The notes beneath the pieces were generated by a model. That model was not told where the DNA came from and made no database searches. It saw only the letters and a program-made list of their open reading frames with translations. A program made the position numbers and the translations under genes. Shown here piece after piece: positions 6,834 to 14,473 of a stretch of 26,087 nt of DNA. Positions within the stretch are counted from its first letter, which is position 1, and the number at the start of each line of letters is the position of its first letter. The DNA comes from Schlegelella_A sp035995885 (GTDB taxonomy: Bacteria; Pseudomonadota; Gammaproteobacteria; Burkholderiales; Burkholderiaceae_C): assembly GCA_035995885.1 (NCBI GenBank), contig DASYKC010000098.1, positions 1 to 26,087 of the forward strand. Direction: 5' to 3'.

Positions 6834-7577
6834 TTGATCGAGCATCACGTGGACATCGCCACCGGCGACGGCGCGATGAACAGCTTCGTCGTCCACCCGG
6901 AAGAAGGCGGCCCGTTTCCGGTCGTCCTCTTCTACATGGACGCGCCGGGCAAGCGCGAGGAGCTGCACGACATGGCGCGGCGCCTGGCCGCGGTCGGCTA
7001 CTTCGTCGTCCTGCCCAACCTCTACTACCGGCGCACGCGCGAGTACTCGCTGAAGGAACGCACCGAGTCGGCGATGGCCGAGATGTTCGCGCACATGGCG
7101 ACGCTCGACCGCGTCACGACGGAACGCGACACGAAGGCGATGCTGGGCTTCGTCGATGCGCAGGCCGCGGCCGACGGCAGCCGCATCGGCGCGGTCGGCT
7201 ACTGCATGAGCGGGCCGTTCGTGATGTGGGCCGCGGCCGCGTTCCCGGATCGGCTGCGCTCGATCGCCTCGATCCACGGCGCCAACATGGCGACCGAGCA
7301 GCCCGACTCGCCGCACCGGATGGCGCCGAAGATCCGCTGCGAGAGCTACTTCGCCTGCGCCGAGATCGACAAGTGGGCGCCGCCCGCCGACATCGACCGG
7401 CTCGCCGCGTCCTTGCGCGACGCCGGCACGCCGCACCGCATCGAGTGGTACCCGAAGGTCGAGCACGGCTTCGTCTTCCCGAACCGCGTCGGCGTGTACG
7501 AGCGCGCCGCCGCCGAGCGGCATTGGGAGCGCCTCTTCGACCTGTTCGGGCGCACCCTTCGGCAAGCGCGGATTTGA
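6834..7577 (+). CDS. dienelactone hydrolase family alpha/beta hydrolase
   Basis: Encodes 247 residues in an alpha/beta-hydrolase fold of the dienelactone hydrolase type. The nucleophile elbow is G-Y-C-M-S-G with Cys124, as in carboxymethylenebutenolidase. The likely acid is Asp179 (A-E-I-D-K) and the base is His211 (V-E-H-G-F), so the Cys-Asp-His triad is complete and correctly spaced. The N-terminal IATGDGAMNSFVVHPEEGGPFPVVLFYMDAPG segment is usual for the family. These are cytoplasmic hydrolases of lactones or esters; the real substrate cannot be read from sequence. The start is TTG 6834: AAGGAG at 6821-6826 lies 7 bases upstream, and no suitable ATG occurs nearby. The gene is divergent from the nitrile hydratase alpha gene and is followed by DUF899 after 63 bases. 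Confidence 0.88.
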   Translation: MIEHHVDIATGDGAMNSFVVHPEEGGPFPVVLFYMDAPGKREELHDMARRLAAVGYFVVLPNLYYRRTREYSLKERTESAMAEMFAHMATLDRVTTERDTKAMLGFVDAQAAADGSRIGAVGYCMSGPFVMWAAAAFPDRLRSIASIHGANMATEQPDSPHRMAPKIRCESYFACAEIDKWAPPADIDRLAASLRDAGTPHRIEWYPKVEHGFVFPNRVGVYERAAAERHWERLFDLFGRTLRQARI

Positions 7578-7596
7578 CGCGGGCGAGACATGACAG

Positions 7597-7618
7597 TCGA
7601 TGCTAAAAAGAGCATCGA
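7597..7618. promoter_or_regulatory. perfect 8-bp hairpin before the DUF899 gene
   Basis: TCGATGCT (7597-7604) and AGCATCGA (7611-7618) pair perfectly around the loop AAAAAG. The structure lies 19 bases after the hydrolase stop and ends 10 bases before the AAGGAG ribosome binding site of the DUF899 gene. No T-tract follows, so a simple intrinsic terminator is unlikely. It may be an operator or an mRNA structure affecting the downstream gene. Confidence 0.45.
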
Positions 7619-7640
7619 TCGAGTTGCGAAGGAGCACGCG

Positions 7641-8345
7641 ATGACCGCGCTGAAACCAGCGACCGAGCTCGCCGCCGCAGCGAGCAAGCCCTATCCGAAC
7701 GACAGCGACGCGTACCGGCGCGCCCGCACGGCGCTGCTGGCCGAGGAGGTCGAGCTGAGACGCCACATCGAGCGCGTCGCCGCGCAGCGCCGGGCCCTGC
7801 CGCTCGGCGGCGAGGCGCGCGACTATTCGTTCAAGGACGAGCGCGGCAAGACGGTCCGGCTCGCCGACCTGTTCGGCCGGCACGACACGCTCGTCACCTA
7901 TTTCTGGATGTACGGCCCCGAACGCGAGCGGCCGTGCCCGATGTGCACCTCGTTCGTCGGCGCGCTCGACATCCCGGCGAAGGACATCGCCCAGCGCGTC
8001 GCGATTGCCGTCATCGGCCGCTCGCCGGTCGAGCGCCAGCTCGCGTTCGCGCGCGAGCGCGGCTGGAAGAACCTCGGCTTCTACGCGACCGTCGGCGACG
8101 ACTTCGCGCGCGACTACCGCGGCCTCGCGCCCGACGGCAGCGAATGGCCGGCGCTCGACGTCTGGGTCAAGCGCGATGGCAAGGTGTTCCACTTCTGGGG
8201 CGCGGAGCTCGGTGCGACGAGCGATCCCGACCAGGACCCGCGCGGCGCGCCCGACCCGACGCCGCTCTGGAACATCCTCGATCTCACGCCGGCCGGGCGC
8301 GGCGTCGACTGGTACCCGAAGCTCGACTATCCGAAGGCGGCCTAA
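7641..8345 (+). CDS. DUF899 family thioredoxin-like protein
   Basis: Encodes 234 residues. After a helical N-terminus, a thioredoxin-like domain runs from about residue 60: DYSFKDERGKTVRLADLFG, then TYFWMYG and C99-P-M-C102-T-S, an active-site-like CxxC at the position expected in DUF899 proteins. GWKNLGFYATVGDDFARDYRG and VFHFWGAELG follow, all typical of this family of uncharacterised cytoplasmic proteins. A redox role is suggested by fold only. ATG 7641 was chosen because AAGGAG lies 7-12 bases upstream and the protein then starts at the usual family position; an in-frame ATG at 7590 would extend through the 7597-7618 hairpin and lacks a good site. It is flanked by the hydrolase and the cupin on the same strand, with short gaps suggesting one transcript. 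Confidence 0.88.
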   Translation: MTALKPATELAAAASKPYPNDSDAYRRARTALLAEEVELRRHIERVAAQRRALPLGGEARDYSFKDERGKTVRLADLFGRHDTLVTYFWMYGPERERPCPMCTSFVGALDIPAKDIAQRVAIAVIGRSPVERQLAFARERGWKNLGFYATVGDDFARDYRGLAPDGSEWPALDVWVKRDGKVFHFWGAELGATSDPDQDPRGAPDPTPLWNILDLTPAGRGVDWYPKLDYPKAA

Positions 8346-8369
8346 CGCCGCCGGCCGGCAGGACTTGCG

Positions 8370-8795
8370 GTGGTCGACAAGGAGGGACCGATCGACGACG
8401 ACGCATCGCCCGACGTGAAGGCCGTCCGGCCCGAGCGCGCGGTCCTCACCCGGCAACGCCTGCCTTACTTCGTCGGCCTGTCGGGCGCGACGGTCGGCGC
8501 GCGCGGCCTGTCGATGCACATCGTCGTCATCCCGCCCGGCGCGAAGGCCGAGCCGCACTCGCATCGCGGCTACGAGACCGGCATCTACGTGCTCGAGGGT
8601 CGGGTCGAGACACGCTATGGCGCGCGCCTCGAATCGAGCGTCGTCAGCGAAGCCGGCGACTTCCTCTTCATCCCGCCCGGCGTCCCGCACGAGGCCGTGA
8701 ACCTCAGCCCCACCCAGCCGGCGCGCGCGATCGTCGCGCGCAACGACCCGGCCGAGCAGGACAACGTCGTGCCCTACGACGACGCCGGCCGATGA
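8370..8795 (+). CDS. small cupin-domain protein
   Basis: Encodes 141 residues forming one cupin barrel. Motif 1 is P-x-H63-S-H65-x3-E69 followed by YVLEGRVETRYG; motif 2 is GDFLFIPPGVPH107. The His-His-Glu-His set for a divalent metal is complete. Single-domain cupins act as sugar or aromatic isomerases, dioxygenases or binding proteins, so no reaction is assigned. The start is GTG 8370, 24 bases after the DUF899 stop, with only a weak ribosome binding site (GGACTTGCG); translation may depend on coupling to the upstream gene. It is the last gene of the rightward group and ends inside a hairpin shared with the convergent SH3-like gene. Confidence 0.85.
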   Translation: MVDKEGPIDDDASPDVKAVRPERAVLTRQRLPYFVGLSGATVGARGLSMHIVVIPPGAKAEPHSHRGYETGIYVLEGRVETRYGARLESSVVSEAGDFLFIPPGVPHEAVNLSPTQPARAIVARNDPAEQDNVVPYDDAGR

Positions 8796-8809
8796 GCCTG
8801 CATCGGCCG
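8786..8809. terminator. candidate bidirectional terminator hairpin
   Basis: CGGCCGATG (8786-8794) and CATCGGCCG (8801-8809) pair perfectly over 9 bp around a 6-base loop. The stem includes the cupin stop codon (TGA 8793-8795) and lies 20 bases from the stop of the convergent SH3-like gene. The position between converging genes fits a terminator for both, but no T-tract follows on either side. Confidence 0.45.
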
Positions 8810-8829
8810 CCGCCGATCGAGCGGCACGA

Positions 8830-10497
8830 TCAGCGCAAGCTCACCGTCGCGCGCTTCCAGCTCGGGTCCTGCCAGCGCTGGAAGGCGCCGAGCAGGCTCG
8901 GGTCGCGGGCCTGTCGTTCGGTGCCGAGGCCGTCGAGGCGGACCAGCTCGAAGCTGCGCTTGTAGCGGCCTTCGCCGCGCGCCTCGCGCGCGACCAGCAT
9001 CTGCCGCCCGCCCGGCACCCAGCCGGCGAACTCGGCGAAGCCGATGCCCGGCGCGGTCGTCGCCGGCGGCAGCACGCTCACGCTCCAGCCGTCCTTCGCC
9101 TTGCGGAAGACCCAGAGCTCGCGCCACGCATCCATCGGCTGGACGGCCACGGCGAGAGCGTTCGCTTCGCGGTTCTTCGTCGCCGAAGCGAGCCAGACGA
9201 TGCCGTAGGTGCAGCGCCGCGCGAGCGGCGCGCCCGCGTCGTGCCTCGCGTCGACGAGCAGCACGCAGGTCTGGCCCGGCTCGCCCGGCGTCGTCGCGAT
9301 CGAGACGCCGGCGGCGCCGAGGCGCGGCGCGCTGCTCGAATCGGCGGCCCAGCGCGACGCGTTGACGCGGATCGCGGCGTCGCTGAGGCCGGCTTGGTCG
9401 TCGTCCGCGAGCTCGGCCCTGTCGATCGCCGCCAGCTCGTCGAGGGCGCGCTCGGCGGCGCCCGCCGCCGTCGCTTCGCTGTCGACCGCGCCGCCCTGGC
9501 GTGCGCGCCGGTAGGCGATCGCGCTCCAGAGGGCGGCGCGGCGCATCGCGACGCGGTTCCTGAGATAGCCCGGCAGCTTCGCGGTGTCGACGCGATCGAG
9601 GACGGCGACGCGCCACTCGTCGAGCGCGGCGCGCTCGGTCACGCCGAGGCTCGGGTCGACGCACTCCGGCCGCGTCAGCGCCAGGACGGCGCGCGCCTGC
9701 TGCAGCGGCTCGGCCGGGCGCGCGAGGATGCGGCGGAAGGCATCGCCGTCGTAGCAGAGCTGCATCCTGCCGTCGCGCTCGAAGCTGGCGAAGCGGACGC
9801 CATAGCGCGTCGCCACCTCGACATGCGCGGCGAGCGCGGCCTCGGCCGCCCTGGTCGGCGTGGTGCCGGCCGAGACACGTTGCGCCAGCCGATCGGCGAA
9901 GGTGCCGAGCGCATCGAAGGCCTCGACGCCGGCGGCGCCGCGCAGCGCCTCGGCCGGCGCCGCTTCGAGATACGCCGCGGTGAGGCCGATGCCGAGCGCC
10001 TCGCTGCCCGCCGATTCGCGCGTGAAGGCGACGAGCGTCAGCAGCGCCGGCGCGTCGGCGGCGCCGAGTCGGCTGCGGTGAACCTGGCTGGCGCGAACGA
10101 AGCCGCCGCGCTCGCGGACGTGGTCCCAGACCTGGAGGTAGTCGAGGCGCTCGCCGCGCACTTCGAGGACCTCGCCTTGCCAGAGGACGGCCTGCTGCGG
10201 CGCCGAGTCGCGCGGCGCGGCACGCAGCGCGGTCTGGTCGCGCAGGACGATCGCCGTCGTCGGGCTCGCGGCGGCGGCGACACGGGCGCCCGCTCCGGCG
10301 GCCGTCGCGGTCGCCGCGCCGCCGGCCGCGTTCGCCGCGGCGGCGGCGGTGCCCTTCACGGCGGCGTTCGTGCCCGTCGGCGAAGCGCCTGGCCCCGCCG
10401 CACCGGCCACCGTCGCCAGTGCCGCCGCGACCGCCGCGATCAGCACCGTGACACCGGTGCGGACGACGTCGCGCAAGGTGCAGCCGGCGCGGCTCAC
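8830..10497 (-). CDS. exported SH3-like domain protein
   Basis: Encodes 555 residues. An N-terminal hydrophobic segment (about 15-35: VTVLIAAVAAALATVAGAAG) looks like a Sec signal peptide or membrane anchor. A low-complexity Ala/Thr/Gly linker (36-80) follows. Residues 82-140 (IVLRDQTALRAAPRDSAPQQ, GEVLEVRGERLDYLQVWD, GGFVRASQVH) match a bacterial SH3-like domain of the kind that binds peptidoglycan or proteins. The next 400 residues are Ala-rich helices followed by strands with no recognised family; C223-226-region and other cysteines are scattered rather than patterned. GTG 10497 overlaps the SPFH stop by 4 bases (GTGA), so the two proteins are probably made together. A periplasmic or envelope-associated role is inferred. 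Its 3' end faces the cupin gene across a hairpin. Confidence 0.75.
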   Translation of the reverse strand: MSRAGCTLRDVVRTGVTVLIAAVAAALATVAGAAGPGASPTGTNAAVKGTAAAAANAAGGAATATAAGAGARVAAAASPTTAIVLRDQTALRAAPRDSAPQQAVLWQGEVLEVRGERLDYLQVWDHVRERGGFVRASQVHRSRLGAADAPALLTLVAFTRESAGSEALGIGLTAAYLEAAPAEALRGAAGVEAFDALGTFADRLAQRVSAGTTPTRAAEAALAAHVEVATRYGVRFASFERDGRMQLCYDGDAFRRILARPAEPLQQARAVLALTRPECVDPSLGVTERAALDEWRVAVLDRVDTAKLPGYLRNRVAMRRAALWSAIAYRRARQGGAVDSEATAAGAAERALDELAAIDRAELADDDQAGLSDAAIRVNASRWAADSSSAPRLGAAGVSIATTPGEPGQTCVLLVDARHDAGAPLARRCTYGIVWLASATKNREANALAVAVQPMDAWRELWVFRKAKDGWSVSVLPPATTAPGIGFAEFAGWVPGGRQMLVAREARGEGRYKRSFELVRLDGLGTERQARDPSLLGAFQRWQDPSWKRATVSLR

Positions 10498-11816
10498 GGT
10501 GCCTCCCTGGCGTCGGCGGCAGCCTGCTGCTCGGCGTCGTCGCCCCGGCTCGCGACCGCGGTGCGCTTCGCGTTGCCGAGCAGGCCGGCGCCGATGAAGC
10601 TGCCGTCGGTGCCGGGCGCGGCGATGATCACCTGCACCTTGTCGGAGAGCTTGTCGGCCATCGTCTTCTGGATCAGGAGCGGATGGCGCGTGATGAGCAC
10701 GCCTTCGCGGCCCATCTGCTCGGCGTTCGACTTGCCGACCTTGTCCATCCGGTAGACCTCGGCGTCGGCCAGCTTCTGGCGCGCCTCGGCCTCGCCGCTC
10801 GCCTCGATGCGGCGGGCCTGCGCGCTGCCCTCGGCGGCCTTGATGCGCGTCACCTTCTCGGCCTCGGCCTCGAGCTTGCGCTGCTCGATCTGGCGCTGCT
10901 TGAACGGCAGCACGTGCTTCATCGCCTCTTCCTGGCCCTTGGCGGCGATGATCTGCTCGCGCGCCGCGGCCTCGGCGCCGATCTCGCGGCGCACCTTCTC
11001 GGACTGCGCCGTCAGCTCGGTCTCCTTGACCTGCTTTTCCTTGAGGTCGAGCGTGTACTTCATCTTCTCGCCGGCGAGCTCCTCGGCGAGCAGGCTCTCC
11101 ATGCCGCGCCGGTAGTCGGCCGGCAGGTCGATCTTGCCGATCTGCACGTTGCGCAGGACGACGCCGTCGGCGGCCAGGCGCGGCTTGAGCTCGGCCTCGA
11201 CCGCGGCCTGGATCTCGGTGCGCTTGGTCGAGAAGATCTCGCGCACCGTGTAGCGCGCGAACACCTTGTAGATCACGCCCTGCGCCGCCGGCTCGACGAC
11301 CTCGCCGCCGACGTTGTCGGGCAGGCTCTTGGCGAGCGCCGCGACCTTGAGCGGATCGATCGCATAGCGCACCGTCAGGTCGGCGCCGAGCGAGAGGCCC
11401 TCGACCGACTGCAGCGGCGCCGGCCCGTCGGCGCGGCTCATCTGGGTCGCGCGCCAGCTCTGGTCGCGCAGCGAGAAGACGCGCATCTCGTGCAGGCCGG
11501 GCAGGACGAAGACGCTGCCCTCGTTCCACTCGCTGACCGTGCCGGTGAGGTGATTGATGCGGACGCCGACCTCGCCGCGGCCGACGCCTTGCACCGGCGG
11601 GTGCCGAATCAGGGCCACCGCCGACAGCACGGCGATCGCGACGACGATGATCGGCACCGCCGCGCGGCGCAGGTCGACGCCGCCGCGCTCGCCGACGACG
11701 ATGGTCTCGTAGCGACTTTCGTACGCCTCCGCGTCGTCGCTCGCCGTGCGCTCCCGGCGCCGCGACAGACGCGCGCGAATCGAATCGAACCAGGCCTTCA
11801 AACGCTGCTGCCACAT
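10494..11816 (-). CDS. SPFH / band-7 (prohibitin-like) membrane protein
   Basis: Encodes 440 residues. A basic, soluble N-terminus (1-50) precedes one membrane segment (about 53-70, AVPIIVVAIAVLSAVALI). An SPFH/band-7 domain follows (about 78-270: GEVGVRINHLTGTVSEWNEG, LPGLHEMRVFSLRDQSW, VRYAIDP, ARYTVREIFSTKRTEIQAAVEAEL, VQIGKIDLPADY). A long charged coiled coil (about 280-400) ends in a Gly/Ala tail. This order is that of prohibitin, HflK/HflC and flotillin relatives, which assemble ring-shaped membrane microdomains and tune proteases or lipids. ATG 11816 has a strong GGAGAAGG site 5-12 bases upstream. The SH3-like gene starts within its stop codon. No NfeD or FtsH partner is visible, so its partner is likely the exported SH3 protein; that is inference. 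Confidence 0.9.
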   Translation of the reverse strand: MWQQRLKAWFDSIRARLSRRRERTASDDAEAYESRYETIVVGERGGVDLRRAAVPIIVVAIAVLSAVALIRHPPVQGVGRGEVGVRINHLTGTVSEWNEGSVFVLPGLHEMRVFSLRDQSWRATQMSRADGPAPLQSVEGLSLGADLTVRYAIDPLKVAALAKSLPDNVGGEVVEPAAQGVIYKVFARYTVREIFSTKRTEIQAAVEAELKPRLAADGVVLRNVQIGKIDLPADYRRGMESLLAEELAGEKMKYTLDLKEKQVKETELTAQSEKVRREIGAEAAAREQIIAAKGQEEAMKHVLPFKQRQIEQRKLEAEAEKVTRIKAAEGSAQARRIEASGEAEARQKLADAEVYRMDKVGKSNAEQMGREGVLITRHPLLIQKTMADKLSDKVQVIIAAPGTDGSFIGAGLLGNAKRTAVASRGDDAEQQAAADAREAP

Positions 11817-11960
11817 GATCCTTCTCCCGTCGCAGCACGATCGCCGCGGTGAGAGCACTGTCGCGGCGCCGCGCGCAGCGGCGATGAAGGACAGGAGAAG
11901 CCGCCGTGGCGCAGCGATGAAGCCGCGCCGCTCGTGCCGGCGCGCCGGCCGTTCGTCGCT

Positions 11961-12146
11961 TCAGCCGCGCGCGCGCGCGGCGGCGATGCAGTCGAGCAGC
12001 ACCTGCAGGTCGCCGACCTGATTGGCGAGCAGGAGGACCAGGCGCGCATCGAGGTCGGCGCTCTCGGCGTCGGAGAGGCCCTCGTGGGCGGCGACCCAGG
12101 CTTCGTAGAAGCGATCCGGGTCGGCGATGTTCGGCTCGCTCTTCAT
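11961..12146 (-). CDS. DUF2783 family small protein
   Basis: Encodes 61 residues beginning MKSEPNIADPDRFYEAWVAAHEGLSDAES and continuing DLDARLVLLLANQVGD, the characteristic pattern of DUF2783. Members are short helical cytoplasmic proteins of unknown function usually found beside FAD-dependent hydroxylases, as here. Its ATG overlaps the monooxygenase stop by 4 bases (ATGA at 12146-12143), so it is translationally coupled to that enzyme and may be an accessory or stabilising partner. No catalytic motif is visible. The 144 bases after it, up to the SPFH start, hold nothing I can identify apart from the SPFH ribosome binding site. Confidence 0.82.
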   Translation of the reverse strand: MKSEPNIADPDRFYEAWVAAHEGLSDAESADLDARLVLLLANQVGDLQVLLDCIAAARARG

Positions 12147-13774
12147 GGCGCGCCCGCGAGCGAGAGGGCGCGGTCGAGCGCCGAGGCGATCGCCGCCGGC
12201 GTCACCGCCTCGATCCGTGCCGCGACGTAGGCGTCGGGGCGGACCAGGACGAAGCTGCCGGACGCGGCGTCGAGGTGGCGGGCGAGCGCGCTCGCCGCGT
12301 CGAGCGCGTGCACGGCGAGCGGCCAACGCGCGCCGAGCTCGGCCTCGAGCGCCGCCGCCGCGTCGCGGCTCATGCCGAGCCAGAGGCCGAGGAAGCGCGT
12401 GCCGTCGCCGAGCAGGCCCATCACGGTCGTGCCGTCGACGGCGACGTTCTGCAGCGAGCGCGCGCCGTCGGGCGCCCATGGCGACGGCGGATAGGCGTTG
12501 GCCTGCGCCATGCGGCCGGTGTTGGCGAGCCGGCGCGCGAACTCGTGCGTCCGCGCCAGCGCGACGACGGCGCGGCGCAGGCGATGCTCGGCGGCGCTGC
12601 GCGGCGCGAGGAAGCGCGCCGTGCGGCTGGTGATGCTCAGGTTCTCGGCGGCAGCGGCGTGGCGCTCGTGCTGGTAGCTGTCGACGAGCGCCTCGCCGGC
12701 CCGGCCCTGGAGCACGAGGGCGAGCTTCCAGCCGAGGTTGGCCGCGTCCTGGATGCCGTTGTTGCCGCCGCGCGCGCCGAACGGGCAGACGACGTGAGCG
12801 GCGTCACCGACGAAGATCGTGCGGCCGACGCGGAACGTGTCGAGCAGGTGGTCGCGGTACTGGTACGGGCCGATCCAGACGAACTCGAACTCGACGTCCG
12901 CGCCGAGCTGCGCGCGCAGGCGTGCGCCGGCGACCTCGGGCCGGCTGATCGATTCCGGGTCGGCGTGCTCGTCCATCTGGTAGTCGAGGCGCCAGACGGC
13001 GTCGGCCATCAGGTGCTGCCAGACGGCGCGACTCTCGTTGAACGGCGCGTCGATCCAGGTCCAGCGCTCGACCGCGAACGGCTTCTTGAAGCGGACGTCG
13101 CTGATGCACCAGCGGTCGGTGTGGCGCGACGCGTGCGCGTCGAGGCCGAGCTCGTCGCGGATGCGGCTGTTCGCGCCGGTCGCATCGACGAACCACTCGG
13201 CCTCGAGCGCGTAGGCACCCGCCGGCGTCTCGACCTCGACCACCGCGCCGTCGTTGCCGTGCTCGACGCGCAGGACCTTGCTCTTCCAGCGGATCGCCGC
13301 CGGCGCGAGCGCGACGATGCGCTCGACCAGGAACCACTCGAGGTAGAACTGCTGCAGGTTGATGAACGGCGGCTGCTCGGAGAGGCTGTCGTCGTCGAGG
13401 TTGAACGAATAGACCTCGTCGGCGCCCGAGAAGGTGCGGCCGACCGACCAGGTGATTCCCTTCGCGCGGATCCGCTCGTAGACGCCGAGCCGCGCGAAGA
13501 TCTCGAGGCTCTTCTGCGCATAGCAGATGCCGCGCGACGACGCGCCGCGAACGCCGACGGTGTCGTCCTCGTCGAGGACGACGACCTCGATGCCGCGCAG
13601 GGCGAGGTCGCAGGCGAGCGTCAGGCCGGCGAGGCCGGCGCCGGCGATGACGACCCGATAGCGCACGCGCCCGCGCGCCGCGAGGTCGGGCGGAGCGACG
13701 AACGGCCAGCTCGGCAGCTCGTACGCCGGTGCGAACTTCCAGACCTCGGCGGTGCCCACGACGACCGTCGTCAT
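12143..13774 (-). CDS. FAD-dependent aromatic-type monooxygenase (MhpA/PHBH-like)
   Basis: Encodes 543 residues of a class A flavoprotein hydroxylase. The dinucleotide-binding motif is G-A-G-L-A-G-L (45-51), preceded by a 40-residue extension with no known domain. The second FAD motif is VGDAAHVVCPFGARGGNNG (about 322-340), followed by I-Q-D-A-A-N-L-G-W-K-L. This matches phenol, 3-(3-hydroxyphenyl)propionate and resorcinol hydroxylases, which use NAD(P)H and oxygen to hydroxylate aromatic rings. The substrate cannot be assigned. No signal peptide is visible. The gene follows the VOC gene by 39 bases and overlaps the DUF2783 gene by 4, forming a three-gene operon. A VOC dioxygenase or isomerase acting on the hydroxylated product is a reasonable inference. 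Confidence 0.9.
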   Translation of the reverse strand: MTTVVVGTAEVWKFAPAYELPSWPFVAPPDLAARGRVRYRVVIAGAGLAGLTLACDLALRGIEVVVLDEDDTVGVRGASSRGICYAQKSLEIFARLGVYERIRAKGITWSVGRTFSGADEVYSFNLDDDSLSEQPPFINLQQFYLEWFLVERIVALAPAAIRWKSKVLRVEHGNDGAVVEVETPAGAYALEAEWFVDATGANSRIRDELGLDAHASRHTDRWCISDVRFKKPFAVERWTWIDAPFNESRAVWQHLMADAVWRLDYQMDEHADPESISRPEVAGARLRAQLGADVEFEFVWIGPYQYRDHLLDTFRVGRTIFVGDAAHVVCPFGARGGNNGIQDAANLGWKLALVLQGRAGEALVDSYQHERHAAAAENLSITSRTARFLAPRSAAEHRLRRAVVALARTHEFARRLANTGRMAQANAYPPSPWAPDGARSLQNVAVDGTTVMGLLGDGTRFLGLWLGMSRDAAAALEAELGARWPLAVHALDAASALARHLDAASGSFVLVRPDAYVAARIEAVTPAAIASALDRALSLAGAP

Positions 13775-13813
13775 GGCGACTCGGCGAAGGCGGCGAGGCG
13801 ACGCTGTCGCTCC

Positions 13814-14398
13814 TCAGGCATCCATCGCGCCCCAGTCGGAGACCTCGACCGCAGCCGCGGCCGTCGCGCGACGGTCGGCGAGATGCGCCTGCTTCTCGCG
13901 CGTCCACGCCTCGACCGCGGCGTGCGCTTCCTGCGCATGGCGCGCCGTCGCCGGGGCGCTCGCCGTCGGCACCGTGAGCTCGAGGCGGATGCCGTTCGGA
14001 TCGAAGAAGTAGATCGACTCGATGATGGCGTGATCGGCGATGCCGAGCACCTCGACGCCGGCCGCTTGCAGGCGCGCCTTCGCTTCGCGCAGCGCCTCGA
14101 TCGAATCGACGCGCAGGGCGATGTGGTTGACCCACGCCGGCGTGTTCGGCGACGGCTCGGCGGCGACGTTGTCGCCGAGGTCGAAGAAAGCCAGGTGCGA
14201 GCCGTCGGCCATGCGGAAGAAGATGTGCACGTAGGGACAGTGCTCGCCGGTGCTCGGCACGACGTCGGCGCGGATGACGTGGACCAGCGGCAGGCCGAGC
14301 ACGCCTTCGTAGAACGCGCGCGTCTCCGCGCAGTCGCGGCAGCGGTAGGCGGCGTGGTGCAGGCCGCGGATCGGGACGAAGGAATCGGCATCGCTCAT
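13814..14398 (-). CDS. VOC superfamily protein (glyoxalase / extradiol dioxygenase-like)
   Basis: Encodes 194 residues. Two beta-alpha-beta-beta-beta modules of the vicinal oxygen chelate fold are visible: L-H-H-A-A-Y-R at 13-19 through H-L-A-F-F-D-L at 68-74, and V-N-H-I-A-L-R-V at 90-97 through R-L-E-L-T-V at 138-143. Candidate metal ligands are His15, His92 and Glu140, with His68 possible, so a divalent-metal enzyme is likely. A C-terminal tail of about 50 residues, helical and Ala-rich, lies beyond the fold. Options are ring-cleaving dioxygenase, lyase or epimerase. It is the first gene of the operon with the FAD monooxygenase, and ATG 14398 is divergent from the aminotransferase gene (75-base gap). 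Confidence 0.86.
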   Translation of the reverse strand: MSDADSFVPIRGLHHAAYRCRDCAETRAFYEGVLGLPLVHVIRADVVPSTGEHCPYVHIFFRMADGSHLAFFDLGDNVAAEPSPNTPAWVNHIALRVDSIEALREAKARLQAAGVEVLGIADHAIIESIYFFDPNGIRLELTVPTASAPATARHAQEAHAAVEAWTREKQAHLADRRATAAAAVEVSDWGAMDA

Positions 14399-14473
14399 CG
14401 CTCGGACGGCGCGCCGAAAATTGCACGCCGGCCGGCGACGAATCTACTCCTCTCGGCCGCTACCATCTTCGCC

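Noticed and set aside
12275..14473. A long in-frame extension upstream of the aminotransferase, antisense to the FAD monooxygenase and VOC genes
   Set aside because: The extension has the composition of an antisense shadow, and the aminotransferase domain begins at its own ATG 14474.
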